This document shows, piece by piece, positions 26,042 through 34,179 of a DNA stretch of 64,000 bases. A model generated the notes under the pieces. It searched no databases and was not told the DNA's origin. It saw only the letters and a program-made list of their open reading frames with translations. Location of the stretch: NCBI RefSeq assembly GCF_043677095.1, contig NZ_JBHLJR010000002.1, forward strand, positions 558,001 through 622,000. Direction: 5' to 3'. A program made the position numbers and the translations under genes. Each line of letters starts with the position of its first letter. Position 1 is the first letter of the stretch. Source of the stretch: Natronococcus roseus. GTDB lineage: Archaea > Halobacteriota > Halobacteria > Halobacteriales > Natrialbaceae.

Positions 26042-26200
26042 GTATCTCGAACGTTCACGGTGGGTCAAAAAGTCCTTTCGTAATCGTATCGGACGGTATG
26101 GCCGACGACCGTCGACGGAGCGCCGAGTACGTGGCTCGTCGGGACGACGTTCGAGCCGGTATCGGCTGCTGGACGGGGTCTGCGGGACGATCGGGCAAAA

Positions 26201-26243
26201 TAGTTGAGAAGTCTTAAATAGTCCGATGACTGTTAGACAACTA
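26201..26243 (+). promoter_or_regulatory. PadR gene promoter with inverted repeat
   Basis: CTTAAATA (26213-26220) lies about 25-30 bp before the ATG, right for a leaderless transcript. It is bracketed by TAGTTG (26201-26206) and CAACTA (26238-26243), an inverted repeat whose right arm reaches the start codon. PadR regulators commonly bind palindromes in their own promoter, so autoregulation is plausible. Confidence 0.5.
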
Positions 26244-26611
26244 TGTCAGAGGCACAATCAATCAGCGGCGATCAGAGTGTCGCACGCGAGCTGACCGCGT
26301 TCCAGACCAACATCCTCACCATCCTCGCCAAGGAGCCGATGTACGGCCTGGCGATCAAGCGCGAACTCGAGGAGTACTACGGAACGGAGGTCAACCACGG
26401 CCGGCTCTACCCCAACCTCGACGAACTCGTCGAGCTCGGGCTGGTCGAGAAGAGCGAACTCGACAAGCGGACGAACCAGTACTCGCTGACCGACGAGGGC
26501 TACGAGGCCGTCCTCGACGGCGTTCAGTGGTCGCTCTCGAAGATCGTCACGGACGACGACCGCGCCGACGAGATCCGCCAGCTCGTCGACGAGAGCTACA
26601 GTAGCAACTGA
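26243..26611 (+). CDS. PadR-family transcriptional regulator
   Basis: The 122-residue protein has a winged-helix PadR domain: FQTNILTILAKEPMYGLAIK, ELEEYYGTEVNHGRLYPNLDELVELGLV (recognition helix and wing), and YSLTDEGYEAV. A C-terminal dimerisation helix follows. It probably represses its own or neighbouring genes. The stop codon lies inside the inverted-repeat element at 26597-26679, so the last four residues (Y-S-S-N) come from that element. Confidence 0.9.
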   Translation: MSEAQSISGDQSVARELTAFQTNILTILAKEPMYGLAIKRELEEYYGTEVNHGRLYPNLDELVELGLVEKSELDKRTNQYSLTDEGYEAVLDGVQWSLSKIVTDDDRADEIRQLVDESYSSN

Positions 26612-26679
26612 AAGGCAGTGCGTATCCGATCGCACGGCGGCCGTGCGATCGGGTGCAAACAGTTTCAGTCGGTACTGCA
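26597..26679. repeat. Short inverted-repeat element, copy A (83 bp)
   Basis: The outer arms TACAGTAGCAACTGAAA (26597-26613) and TTTCAGTCGGTACTGCA (26663-26679) pair at 14 of 17 positions. Inside is a perfect 11-bp-arm palindrome at 26628-26650 (GATCGCACGGC, centre G, GCCGTGCGATC). It matches copy B at 33765-33848: 16/17 in the left arm and 23/31 in the middle block that begins CCGATC and ends CGATCGGGTGC. It overlaps the end of the PadR gene. It could be a MITE-like element or a folded terminator cassette. Confidence 0.75.
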
Positions 26680-26758
26680 CCGAGCGGCAACCAGGGTGTC
26701 AGAACCTCCGTTCGCGCTCGATCGCACGCGGGTGTGATCGACGCCGAACTGTTTCGTT

Positions 26759-27373
26759 TTATTCGACGGCTGAGGACTCCCGGAGCTCCGGATGTGGCTC
26801 GTCGGCCGCCTCGAAGACCAGGTCGATCGACTCCTCGACCGCGTCCTGTTGTGCTTCGGAGGGCCAGGCGTTCCGAACGAAGTACCCCGTCAGGAACTCC
26901 TCGAGCTCCGTCGGCGTCGCCGATTCGATCGGCTTCGCGTAGTGATTCCCGAAGAAGTCCGCGAGGGCGACCGCGTTGTCGCCGTGGACGTCGCCGTGGG
27001 CCGCCCTGACCTCGGCGACCAGCTCGCGGTTTCGCTCGTCGACGACCTGCCAGTCGTCGGGATCCTCGGTGCCCTCAAGCTGGATCTCGATCGCCCGGTC
27101 GATCTCCTCGACGCGGTCGGTTCTGATGACGCCGTCCTCGTGCCACTCCTCGGGGTGGAGCACGAGCGTCGCGTCCTCCTCGTCCCGAACGCGGGCGGTG
27201 AACTCGTACTCGGAGAGCAGGTCGTCGCGTCGCTCGAGCCGAGCCGTCCGTTCGTTCTCGTCGGTCGCAGTACGGGCCAGCCGCGTCAGTCGTTCGGCCT
27301 CGTCGACGACGTCGGCTGGCAGTTCCCCGGGCGGTCTCTCTTCATCGCCTCTCTCGTCCGCGAGGTCGCTCAT
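26759..27373 (-). CDS. rnhA operon protein (haloarchaeal conserved protein)
   Basis: The 204-residue acidic soluble protein has segments such as DDLLSEYEFTARVRDEEDATLV, HPEEWHEDGVIRTDRVEEID and LADFFGNHYAKPIESATPTE. It corresponds to the protein commonly called 'rnhA operon protein' in haloarchaeal annotation, and it is indeed directly downstream of rnhA here (45 bp apart, same strand). Function unknown; a link to RNase HI or nucleic-acid processing is inferred only from the conserved pairing. Confidence 0.78.
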   Translation of the reverse strand: MSDLADERGDEERPPGELPADVVDEAERLTRLARTATDENERTARLERRDDLLSEYEFTARVRDEEDATLVLHPEEWHEDGVIRTDRVEEIDRAIEIQLEGTEDPDDWQVVDERNRELVAEVRAAHGDVHGDNAVALADFFGNHYAKPIESATPTELEEFLTGYFVRNAWPSEAQQDAVEESIDLVFEAADEPHPELRESSAVE

Positions 27374-27418
27374 ACCCGTCGTTCGCGCTCGACGCCCTTT
27401 CCGTTGCTGTTTTCGGCG

Positions 27419-28012
27419 CTACCCCTGGTCCAGCGCCTCGTTGGCCAGTCCGTCCGCGCGGTCGTTGACCTCCCGCGGAACGTACTCGAGGGTCCAGTCG
27501 TCGAACGAGGAGAGGAGCTCGAGGGCCCGAACCCGCTGTTCGCGCAGTTCGGGATTGTTGGTGTCGTACTCGCCCCGGACTTGCTTGACGATCAGTTCGG
27601 AGTCCCCGCGGGCGTGGACCTCGCCGTAGCCGTACTCCTCGGCCGCCTCGAGGGCCGTGATCAGCGCGGTGTACTCCGCCTGATTGTTCGTCGTTCGTCC
27701 GATCCGTTCGCCCCCCTCGGCGACGATTCCCTCGCTCGTGACGATCACCCAGCCGATCGCCGCCGGCCCGGGGTTGCCGCGGCTGGCGCCGTCGAAGTAG
27801 ACGTGGGCTCGACCGCCGCCCTCGCGAAGCAGTGACTCGAGCGTGCGGGGCGTCTCGCCCTGAATCACGACCTTGTCGTCGTAGGCGACGGCCGTCGCGC
27901 CCTCGCGACTCGCCCGCCAGCGTTCGTGTTCGGTGTTTCCGGGATCGACGGCGACGCCCGCCTCCTCGAGGCGCTCGCGGGCGTCGTCGACGTCGCACTC
28001 GATAACCGGCAT
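27419..28012 (-). CDS. rnhA: Ribonuclease HI
   Basis: The 197-residue protein has an N-terminal ~65-residue haloarchaeal domain (MPVIECDVDDARERLEEAG) before a typical RNase HI fold: VYFDGASRGNPGPAAIGW with the first catalytic Asp, NNQAEYTALI with the Glu, HARGDSELIVKQ with the second Asp and VNDRADGLANEA with the last Asp. It cleaves RNA in RNA-DNA hybrids. CCTTTATCC in complement about 30-38 bp upstream of the start is a good TATA element. Co-oriented with its downstream partner gene. Confidence 0.95.
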   Translation of the reverse strand: MPVIECDVDDARERLEEAGVAVDPGNTEHERWRASREGATAVAYDDKVVIQGETPRTLESLLREGGGRAHVYFDGASRGNPGPAAIGWVIVTSEGIVAEGGERIGRTTNNQAEYTALITALEAAEEYGYGEVHARGDSELIVKQVRGEYDTNNPELREQRVRALELLSSFDDWTLEYVPREVNDRADGLANEALDQG

Positions 28013-28138
28013 TCGTGCCTGTGCTCGAGGAGAGTCGGATAAAGGTTTTCCGGTTTCAAATCGTAAACCATCTCGCTGAACGTCTGTAGGTGCCGTTTTC
28101 GACGGATAACAGGAATGTGTCGTGAGTGGAACCCCAGA

Positions 28139-28172
28139 ACTTATATATCATAGTAGTACTACTATAAAAGCG
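28139..28172 (+). promoter_or_regulatory. TFB promoter with perfect 16-bp palindrome
   Basis: TTATATAT (28141-28148) is a strong TATA box. ATAGTAGTACTACTAT (28150-28165) is an exact palindrome lying between the TATA box and the ATG at 28175, that is about -20 to -5 relative to a leaderless transcription start. A dimeric regulator bound there would block initiation. A second TATAAAAG overlaps the right half of the palindrome. Confidence 0.65.
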
Positions 28173-28174
28173 CG

Positions 28175-29137
28175 ATGACACGGTCCACCCGCCAGCGGGA
28201 GCGAATGCGTGAAACGGACGAATCCGAGGAACAGGACGAGGTACGTGCCTGTCCCGAGTGTGAATCGGATAATCTCGTGAAAGACTCCGATCGGGGTGAG
28301 CTCATCTGCGAAGACTGTGGGCTCGTCGTCGAGGAGGAGAAGATCGACCCCGGTCCGGAGTGGCGGGCGTTCAATCACCAGGAGCGACAGGAGAAGTCCC
28401 GCGTCGGTGCGCCGACGACACAGACGATGCACGACAAGGGGCTGACGACGACGATCGACTGGAAGGACAAGGACGCCTACGGTCGCTCGATCTCCTCGAA
28501 GAAGCGTAGTCAGATGCACCGACTGCGCAAGTGGCAGGAACGCATCCGAACCAAGGACGCTGGCGAGCGCAACCTGCAGTTCGCGCTCTCGGAGATCGAC
28601 CGGATGGCCTCGGCGCTGGGTGTGCCGCGGTCGGTTCGCGAGGTGGCGTCGGTCATCTACCGGCGCGCGCTCAAGGAGGACCTTATCCGCGGCCGATCGA
28701 TCGAGGGCGTCGCGACCAGTGCGCTGTACGCCGCCTGTCGCAAGGAGGGCATCCCGCGAAGCTTAGAGGAGATCTCGGAAGTTTCACGCGTCGAGCGAAA
28801 GGAGATCGGTCGCACGTACCGGTACATCTCGCAGGAACTCGGCCTCGAGATGCGCCCCGTCGACCCGAAAAAGTACGTTCCCCGCTTCTGTTCCGAACTC
28901 GAACTCTCCGAGGAGGTCCAGACCAAGGCCAACGAGATCATCGAGAAGACGGCCGAGGAAGGACTGCTCTCGGGCAAATCCCCGACCGGGTACGCCGCGG
29001 CGGCGATCTACGCCGCCTCGCTGCTGTGTAACGAGAAGAAGACCCAACGCGAGGTCGCAGACGTCGCCCAGGTGACCGAAGTCACGATCCGGAACCGCTA
29101 CCAGGAACAGATCGAAGCGATGGGAATCCACGGCTAA
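28175..29137 (+). CDS. tfb: Transcription initiation factor TFB
   Basis: The 320-residue protein has an N-terminal zinc ribbon (CPECESDNL, then CEDCGLVVEE near residues 27-50), the B-reader region (GPEWRAFNHQERQEKSRVGAP), and two cyclin-like core repeats (around 125-210 and 220-310) with LYAACRKEGIPRSLEEI and AIYAASLLCNEKKTQREVA. TFB bridges TBP-DNA and RNA polymerase. Haloarchaea carry several TFBs; this one is full length with all four zinc Cys. Its promoter palindrome points to dedicated control. Confidence 0.97.
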   Translation: MTRSTRQRERMRETDESEEQDEVRACPECESDNLVKDSDRGELICEDCGLVVEEEKIDPGPEWRAFNHQERQEKSRVGAPTTQTMHDKGLTTTIDWKDKDAYGRSISSKKRSQMHRLRKWQERIRTKDAGERNLQFALSEIDRMASALGVPRSVREVASVIYRRALKEDLIRGRSIEGVATSALYAACRKEGIPRSLEEISEVSRVERKEIGRTYRYISQELGLEMRPVDPKKYVPRFCSELELSEEVQTKANEIIEKTAEEGLLSGKSPTGYAAAAIYAASLLCNEKKTQREVADVAQVTEVTIRNRYQEQIEAMGIHG

Positions 29138-29278
29138 CACCGACACCACCTCTTTTATTCGACCACCGCCGCCTACCGTTCGTCAGCGTCGTCGCTGATC
29201 AGGCGGCGTTTCCGCGGATGCTCGCTGCCGAACGTCGGTGCAACGTCCCTGCGGCCGCTCGAGGACGAGTTCGGAGGG

Positions 29279-29629
29279 TTACTCCTCGTCTTCGTCGTCC
29301 TCGACGTCTTCTTCCTCGTCATCCATCGGGTCGTCTTCCTCGTCATCCTCTTCGGGATCTTCATCGTCCATCGGATCGTCCTCCTCGTCATCCTCTTCGG
29401 GATCTTCATCGTCCATCGGATCGTCTTCTTCCTCGTCCTCCGGGTCGTCCTCTTCATCGTCCATTGGATCGTCTTCCTCCTCGTCCTCCGGATCATCCAT
29501 CGGGTCGTCCTCCTCTTCGGGATCTTCCTCCGGATCATCCTCGGGGTCGTCGTTACACCCCGCGATCGCGATAGCGCTAACTGAGCCGCTCAGTGCGATC
29601 AGACGCCGGCGTGTGAGATGGTCTTCCAT
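29279..29629 (-). CDS. Tat lipoprotein with acidic tandem repeats
   Basis: The 116-residue protein has the Tat motif TRRRLIAL and a lipobox ending IAGC at residue 25. The rest is nearly all Asp, Glu, Pro and Met. A 15-residue unit (EEDDPMDDEDPEEDD) is repeated twice in tandem, encoded by a 45-bp DNA repeat, with further degenerate copies. It is probably anchored outside the cell as an acidic brush. No enzyme domain. Repeat number may vary by slippage. Confidence 0.72.
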   Translation of the reverse strand: MEDHLTRRRLIALSGSVSAIAIAGCNDDPEDDPEEDPEEEDDPMDDPEDEEEDDPMDDEEDDPEDEEEDDPMDDEDPEEDDEEDDPMDDEDPEEDDEEDDPMDDEEEDVEDDEDEE

Positions 29630-29898
29630 GTTTGGTCACTCCGAATCGGGTCTGAGAAGTCTATCGCAAAGAGAATGCGCTGCCTATTCTCGCTCCGTCG
29701 GACACAAACTGCAGTTACGTCGAACGGGTTCTCGAGCGAGATAAATCGCGGGCGCTCGAGCCGGCAGATCGGCGGTCGGAGCGTTCCGCCGACGACGGTA
29801 ACGGAAGATCAACTGACCAGAGCGGGACGACGACACGACAGAAAACGTCAGTTACCGTTTCAAGCGGATGGAACGGTCGGGCTCGTCCGTCGGAGCCG
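29630..29898. other. Intergenic region, no gene seen
   Basis: There are 269 bp between the lipoprotein start and the gfcR stop (both minus-strand genes). No credible small gene or RNA was found. A weak inverted repeat (AACTGAC near 29813, GTCAGTT near 29847) may end gfcR transcription. Confidence 0.4.
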
Positions 29899-30549
29899 TC
29901 ACTCGTCCTTGCCGACGCTGATGACCTGTAGCAACGAGTAGACGGGAACGCCCTCGACCTCCTCGACGCCCTGCTTGTCCGCGAGGACGACACACGCCAG
30001 CGGCTCGCCGCCTTCCGCCCGAATCGCTGTGATCGTCTCGCGCATCGTCGTTCCGCTGGTGATCGTGTCGTCGACGACGTAACACTCCCGGTTGCGGATA
30101 CCCGCGAAGTTCCGGGAGAACGTCCCGCCCAGCTCCTCGATGTCGCCCTCTTCCCACTGGTGTTTCGCGGGCGTGTACGTCGAGAGATCGGTCTCGAGCT
30201 CGCTCGCGATGAGCGTCGCGATTGGGCCTCCCGCCTTCTCGATCCCGACGGTCAGATCGACGTCCTCGCCGTGTTTGGCGAGCAGGTCGGCCATCGCTTC
30301 CGCGATCGATCTCATCCGTTTGCTGTCCCGGCCGATCGCCGACCAGTCGACGTGGATGTCCTGTGGACCGCCGTTCTCGGCGGACTGTTGGGTCGACTGG
30401 CTCGAGAGGTCGGTCGTCGCGTCGCCGCGCTCGACCAGCCAGCTCGCGGTCTCCCGGGAGACGTTCAGTTCGTCCGCGATCTCGCCCTTCGAGAGGCCCT
30501 GGCCCGCGAGCTCGGCGGCGCTCTCGATGAGGTCGTCAACGTTTTTCAT
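29899..30549 (-). CDS. gfcR: GfcR-type transcriptional regulator (HTH plus phosphoribosyltransferase fold)
   Basis: The 216-residue protein has an N-terminal helix-turn-helix (LAGQGLSKGEIADELNVSR, residues 14-32) joined to an orotate-phosphoribosyltransferase-like domain with the PRPP-binding motif CYVVDDTITSGTTMRETI near residue 155. In Haloferax, GfcR activates sugar-catabolism genes (semi-phosphorylated Entner-Doudoroff and lower glycolysis) and responds to a metabolite. ATAAAAAC in complement about 25-30 bp upstream of ATG 30549 is a good TATA box. The enolase gene elsewhere in this window is a candidate target. Confidence 0.9.
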   Translation of the reverse strand: MKNVDDLIESAAELAGQGLSKGEIADELNVSRETASWLVERGDATTDLSSQSTQQSAENGGPQDIHVDWSAIGRDSKRMRSIAEAMADLLAKHGEDVDLTVGIEKAGGPIATLIASELETDLSTYTPAKHQWEEGDIEELGGTFSRNFAGIRNRECYVVDDTITSGTTMRETITAIRAEGGEPLACVVLADKQGVEEVEGVPVYSLLQVISVGKDE

Positions 30550-30669
30550 GGTTCGGAGTTCGCACGCCGTTTTTATAGTCGTGTCGCAGCCGACGAACGT
30601 CGCCTCGACTCCCTGGAAAGACTCTCAGTATTGGCAAGGATTATCACTCGTCTCTCCGGTATCTCGAGT

Positions 30670-31914
30670 ATGGAACGGTACGATCTCGTCTACCAGCTCT
30701 ACGACGAGTACGACACGAAGACGTTGCGAGAGTACCAGGAGTTCGTCGACGTCTTCCCGGCCGTCGACTCGCGGGTCGCCCTCGAGCACTGGCAGTCGGC
30801 AAACGAGGAGCTCGAGGACCGCAAGGACGAGATCCGGGCGGCGTTCGCGGCCGGCGAGACGTTCGCCGAGATCGCCGCGCGGGCGACCCGCGATCAGGCG
30901 TTTACCGCGCTCGACCTCGAGGCCAAGTACGGCCGCGGCGTGAACGTGCTCGTCCTCGACGTCGACGAGACGCTGCGCTCGGCCGGCAGCACCGACAACG
31001 AGATTCCCCGGGACACCTTGCACGTCCTGACGGAGTTTCACGAGGCGGGCGTCCCGATCGTGATCTGTACGGGCCAGACCTTAGAGAACGTCAAGGGGTT
31101 TGCCATCCAGGGGCTCGGCAGCGAGATCGTCCACTCCGGGGAGCTGTCGATCGTCTACGAGGCGGGAACCGGCGTGTTCACGCCGGGCCACGGCGCCGAG
31201 ACCAAACAGCTGCTGTACGAGGAACTCGACGAGGAGATCCGCGACGTCTTCGACGACCTGCGGGCTCGAGTCCTCCCGGAGGCCCCCGACGCGCTCAGGC
31301 GGGGCTGTCACCTGCAGGGCAACGAGTTCAATGTCACGATGAAACCCAACTACGAAACCGGGTCGGCCGACGCCCGCGAGATCATCGACGACGCGCTCGT
31401 CTACCTGATCGACCTGCTGGCCGACGCCGTCAGCGAGGCGATCGAGTTCGACGGCGAGGAGATCCATGACCGGACCCGCGCGTTTTACGCCGATCAAGAT
31501 CCCGAGATCAGGACCGTCCTCGAGGAGGAAGGCGCCTACCCCGATCGAGACGACGAGGAAATTCCCGACGAGCTCGCGGCCGTCCTCGAGCGGATCGACG
31601 TCGCCTACTACGAGGCCGACGCCGCCGAAATCGGCAGCCTCGAGCTGAACAAGGTCGTCGGCGTCGAGCGCGCGCTCGAGGTGCTCGGGATCGACGACCC
31701 GTTCGCGCTGGTGATGGGCGACTCGAAGAGCGATCGTCGCGTCATGGAGTGGGTCGCGGAGAACGACGCCGGGATCGCGGCCGCGCCGGAGCACGCCTCC
31801 CAGGACACCCTCGAGCACGTCCTCGGCACCGACGAGCTCGTCTTCGATCGCGGAAAGAGCGTCGACGTCCTTCAGACGGCGTACGCGCTTAATCGCCTCG
31901 CGAGCCTCGGGTGA
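30670..31914 (+). CDS. HAD-superfamily hydrolase with N-terminal extension
   Basis: The protein has 414 residues. Residues 1-90 are a helical haloarchaeal extension (LVYQLYDEYDTKTLREYQEFVD). The HAD core has motif I VLVLDVDETLRSAG near residue 97, motif II VICTGQTLENV near 137, and motif IV LVMGDSKSDRRVMEWV near 352, with a large cap domain between (Cof/phosphoglycolate-phosphatase type). Substrate unknown. ATG 30670 follows the gap after the divergent gfcR gene. Confidence 0.82.
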   Translation: MERYDLVYQLYDEYDTKTLREYQEFVDVFPAVDSRVALEHWQSANEELEDRKDEIRAAFAAGETFAEIAARATRDQAFTALDLEAKYGRGVNVLVLDVDETLRSAGSTDNEIPRDTLHVLTEFHEAGVPIVICTGQTLENVKGFAIQGLGSEIVHSGELSIVYEAGTGVFTPGHGAETKQLLYEELDEEIRDVFDDLRARVLPEAPDALRRGCHLQGNEFNVTMKPNYETGSADAREIIDDALVYLIDLLADAVSEAIEFDGEEIHDRTRAFYADQDPEIRTVLEEEGAYPDRDDEEIPDELAAVLERIDVAYYEADAAEIGSLELNKVVGVERALEVLGIDDPFALVMGDSKSDRRVMEWVAENDAGIAAAPEHASQDTLEHVLGTDELVFDRGKSVDVLQTAYALNRLASLG

Positions 31915-32068
31915 GCGAGGTCGACACTCACACTGCCGGAACGAAGGGACCGTCTCCGCGGGAACGAACGGCCCGACGACACAACGACGGCAAATCGACC
32001 GAGCGAACCGGTAAGGATCGGTCGCTCGAGTGGTGGCCATTTTTGCCACCGCGCTCGAATGGGGGCGT

Positions 32069-33193
32069 ATGGAACTCACCGACGAGCAGGCGGCGGTTCG
32101 CGACGTGGTCCGCGAGTTCGCCCGCGAGGAGATCAGACCGACGGCGCTCGAGGCCGACCGGAGCCAGGAGTTTCCCGAGGACGTCTGGGACGGGCTCGCC
32201 GAGCTCGACCTGACGAGTCTTACCGTTCCCGAGGCGTACGGCGGCTACGACGCCGATCCCGTGACGGCCGCCGTCGTCAACGAGGAGGTCGCCTACGGCG
32301 CGCTCGCGGTCGCGACGGCGCTGTCGGTCCACTCGCTGGCGACCTCCTGTCTCGCCGAGTTCGGCACCGAGGACCTCAAAGAGCGCTGGCTCCCCGACAT
32401 GGCCGACGGTCGGCCCGTCGGCGCGTTCGCGCTCTCGGAGCCCCATGCCGGTTCGAACCCCGCCGAGATGTCGACCGAGGCCCGCAGGGAGGGCGACGAG
32501 TACGTCATCAATGGCGAGAAGCAGTGGATCACGAACGGGAAGCGGGCGGGCGTCTACGTGCTGTTCGCGAAGACCGACCGCGACGATCCGTCGACGGTGA
32601 CCCAGTTCCTCGTCCCCGGCGATGTCGACGGGCTCTCGGTCGGGGAGAAGGAGGACAAGCTCGGGCTCCGCGCGAGCGACACGACCAGTCTCACCTTCGA
32701 CGACGTTCGAATCCCCGCCGAGAACCGGCTGACCGAGGAGGGACGGGGCCTCTCGGCCGCCTTTCACATCCTCACAGGGGGTCGGATCGCCATCGCGGCG
32801 CAGTCGGTCGGTCTCGCACAGTGTGCGATGGACGAAGCGCTCGAGTACGCCGGGGAGCGCGAGCAGTTCGATCAGCCGATCGGCGAGTTCCAGTCAATTC
32901 GCCACAAGCTCGCCGAAATGGCGACCCGAATCAAGGCCAGCCGGCTGCTGACCCGGGAGGCGGCACGCGAGCGCGCGTCGGGCAGCGCCGGACTGACCGC
33001 GAGCATGGCGAAGTACTTCGCCAGCGAGACGGCCATGCACGTCACCAACGAGGCCGTCCAGATCCACGGCGGCTACGGCTACGTCACCGAGGGCGAGGTC
33101 GAACGGCTCTACCGGGACGCCAAGATCACCGAGATCTACGAGGGGACCACCGAGATCCAGAAGAAGGTGATCGCGCGCCACCTGCTCGAGTAG
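32069..33193 (+). CDS. Acyl-CoA dehydrogenase
   Basis: The 374-residue protein has the full three-domain fold: LTDEQAAVRDVVREFAREEI at the N-terminus, GAFALSEPHAGSNPAEM near residue 128, KQWITNGKRAGVYVLFAK, and the C-terminal IHGGYGYVTEGEVERLYRDA and YEGTTEIQ, where the Glu of YEGT aligns with the catalytic base. It oxidises acyl-CoA with FAD and passes electrons to ETF. ATG 32069 is chosen over an upstream in-frame ATG because it begins the family N-terminus. No other beta-oxidation gene is adjacent. Confidence 0.92.
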   Translation: MELTDEQAAVRDVVREFAREEIRPTALEADRSQEFPEDVWDGLAELDLTSLTVPEAYGGYDADPVTAAVVNEEVAYGALAVATALSVHSLATSCLAEFGTEDLKERWLPDMADGRPVGAFALSEPHAGSNPAEMSTEARREGDEYVINGEKQWITNGKRAGVYVLFAKTDRDDPSTVTQFLVPGDVDGLSVGEKEDKLGLRASDTTSLTFDDVRIPAENRLTEEGRGLSAAFHILTGGRIAIAAQSVGLAQCAMDEALEYAGEREQFDQPIGEFQSIRHKLAEMATRIKASRLLTREAARERASGSAGLTASMAKYFASETAMHVTNEAVQIHGGYGYVTEGEVERLYRDAKITEIYEGTTEIQKKVIARHLLE

Positions 33194-33236
33194 CGGAACC
33201 GAAGTCGCTATTCTGTTCCCGTCCGTATCATCCGTC

Positions 33237-33779
33237 GTGACCGAATACGATGCCGTCGTCTACGACCTGGACGGAACCCTCGTCGACCTCGCCGTCGACT
33301 GGAACGCGGTCGCGATCGACGTTATCGCGGTGTACGCCCGGGCTGCGACCGAGCCGCCCAGCGAGAACCTCTGGGAGCTGCTCGAGGCCGCGAGCAAGTT
33401 CGAGATCGCACCGGCCGTCGAGGAGACGATCGCCGACCACGAACGCGAGGGCGCGCGGCTGTCCCGCCGTCTGGCCCGCGCCGACGAGGCCCTCGAGCGG
33501 CGGGTTCCCGTGGGGGTCTGCTCGCTCAACTGTGAGGCCGCCTGTCGGATCGCGCTCGAGGAACACGACCTCGAACCCGCCGTCGACGCCGTCGTCGGCC
33601 GGGACACCGTCGAGACGCGAAAGCCTGACCCCGAGCCACTGCTCGAGACCGTCCGCGGGCTCGGCGCGGAGCCGGCGTCCACGCTGTTTGTCGGCGACAC
33701 CGAGCGCGACGAGCGAACGGCCGACCGAGCCGGCGTCGACTTCGAGTACGTCGAGGGCGGCGAGTATAGTAGCAACTGA
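33237..33779 (+). CDS. HAD-family hydrolase, phosphoglycolate-phosphatase-like
   Basis: The 180-residue protein has HAD motif I VVYDLDGTLVDLAVDW at residues 7-22, motif II VGVCSLNCEAA near 93, KPDPEPLLETV with the motif III Lys near 129, and motif IV TLFVGDTERDERTA near 149. The start is GTG 33237. The last codons (Y-S-S-N-stop) lie inside inverted-repeat copy B at 33765-33848, so the original C-terminus may have been replaced when that element arrived. Confidence 0.85.
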   Translation: MTEYDAVVYDLDGTLVDLAVDWNAVAIDVIAVYARAATEPPSENLWELLEAASKFEIAPAVEETIADHEREGARLSRRLARADEALERRVPVGVCSLNCEAACRIALEEHDLEPAVDAVVGRDTVETRKPDPEPLLETVRGLGAEPASTLFVGDTERDERTADRAGVDFEYVEGGEYSSN

Positions 33780-33848
33780 AACGATTTACACACCGATCTC
33801 GATGCGGTTCGGCGATCGGGTGCGCATTGACTTCCAGTTGCTACTATA
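33765..33848. repeat. Short inverted-repeat element, copy B (84 bp)
   Basis: The ends are perfect 14-bp inverted repeats: TATAGTAGCAACTG (33765-33778) and CAGTTGCTACTATA (33835-33848). An inner weak pairing, CACCGATC with GATCGGGTG, matches copy A. It sits exactly between two convergent genes: its left end encodes the last residues of the HAD protein and its right end is 1 bp from the stop codon of the membrane protein at 33850. Confidence 0.8.
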
Positions 33849-33849
33849 G

Positions 33850-34083
33850 CTACCCCTGCGTGCGCTTCGCGTACGCGAACACCGACAGCGCCACGAGTAG
33901 CCAGACGACGGCGCCCACTCGGATCGCGAACTCGGCTCGAGCGCCCCAGGTCGGGAGCTCGGTGCCGATCGATAGCAGGGCGACGACCGGCGCGCCGACG
34001 AGGATCGTGACGACGAACGTCGTCTGCATCACCCACCCGAAGTCGACGCCGTCCGGCGAGGTCGTTTCGACGCGTTCTGGCAC
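33850..34083 (-). CDS. Small membrane protein, DUF5822-like
   Basis: The 77-residue protein has a short polar N-terminus (MPERVETTSPDGVDFGWVMQ) and two transmembrane segments (TFVVTILVGAPVVALLS; IRVGAVVWLLVALSVFAYA), with a conserved-looking LPTWGARAEFA between them. It resembles the haloarchaeal DUF5822 family, function unknown. The stop codon is next to repeat copy B. Confidence 0.75.
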   Translation of the reverse strand: MPERVETTSPDGVDFGWVMQTTFVVTILVGAPVVALLSIGTELPTWGARAEFAIRVGAVVWLLVALSVFAYAKRTQG

Positions 34084-34179
34084 GTTCGAACGTGTTCACC
34101 GGGTCCTCTTAAGGCTCGCGGGTGGCAGGTCGTCGGTGCGGAACGATGACGTTTACTCGCGGGAGCCGAACCCACACGT

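Noticed and set aside
26097..26216. 39-codon frame upstream of the PadR gene
   Set aside because: Arg-rich, ends inside the PadR promoter and has no promoter of its own; likely chance.
29221..29600. CRISPR-like regular repeats
   Set aside because: The regular pattern is a 45-bp in-frame tandem repeat coding for acidic residues, without spacers.
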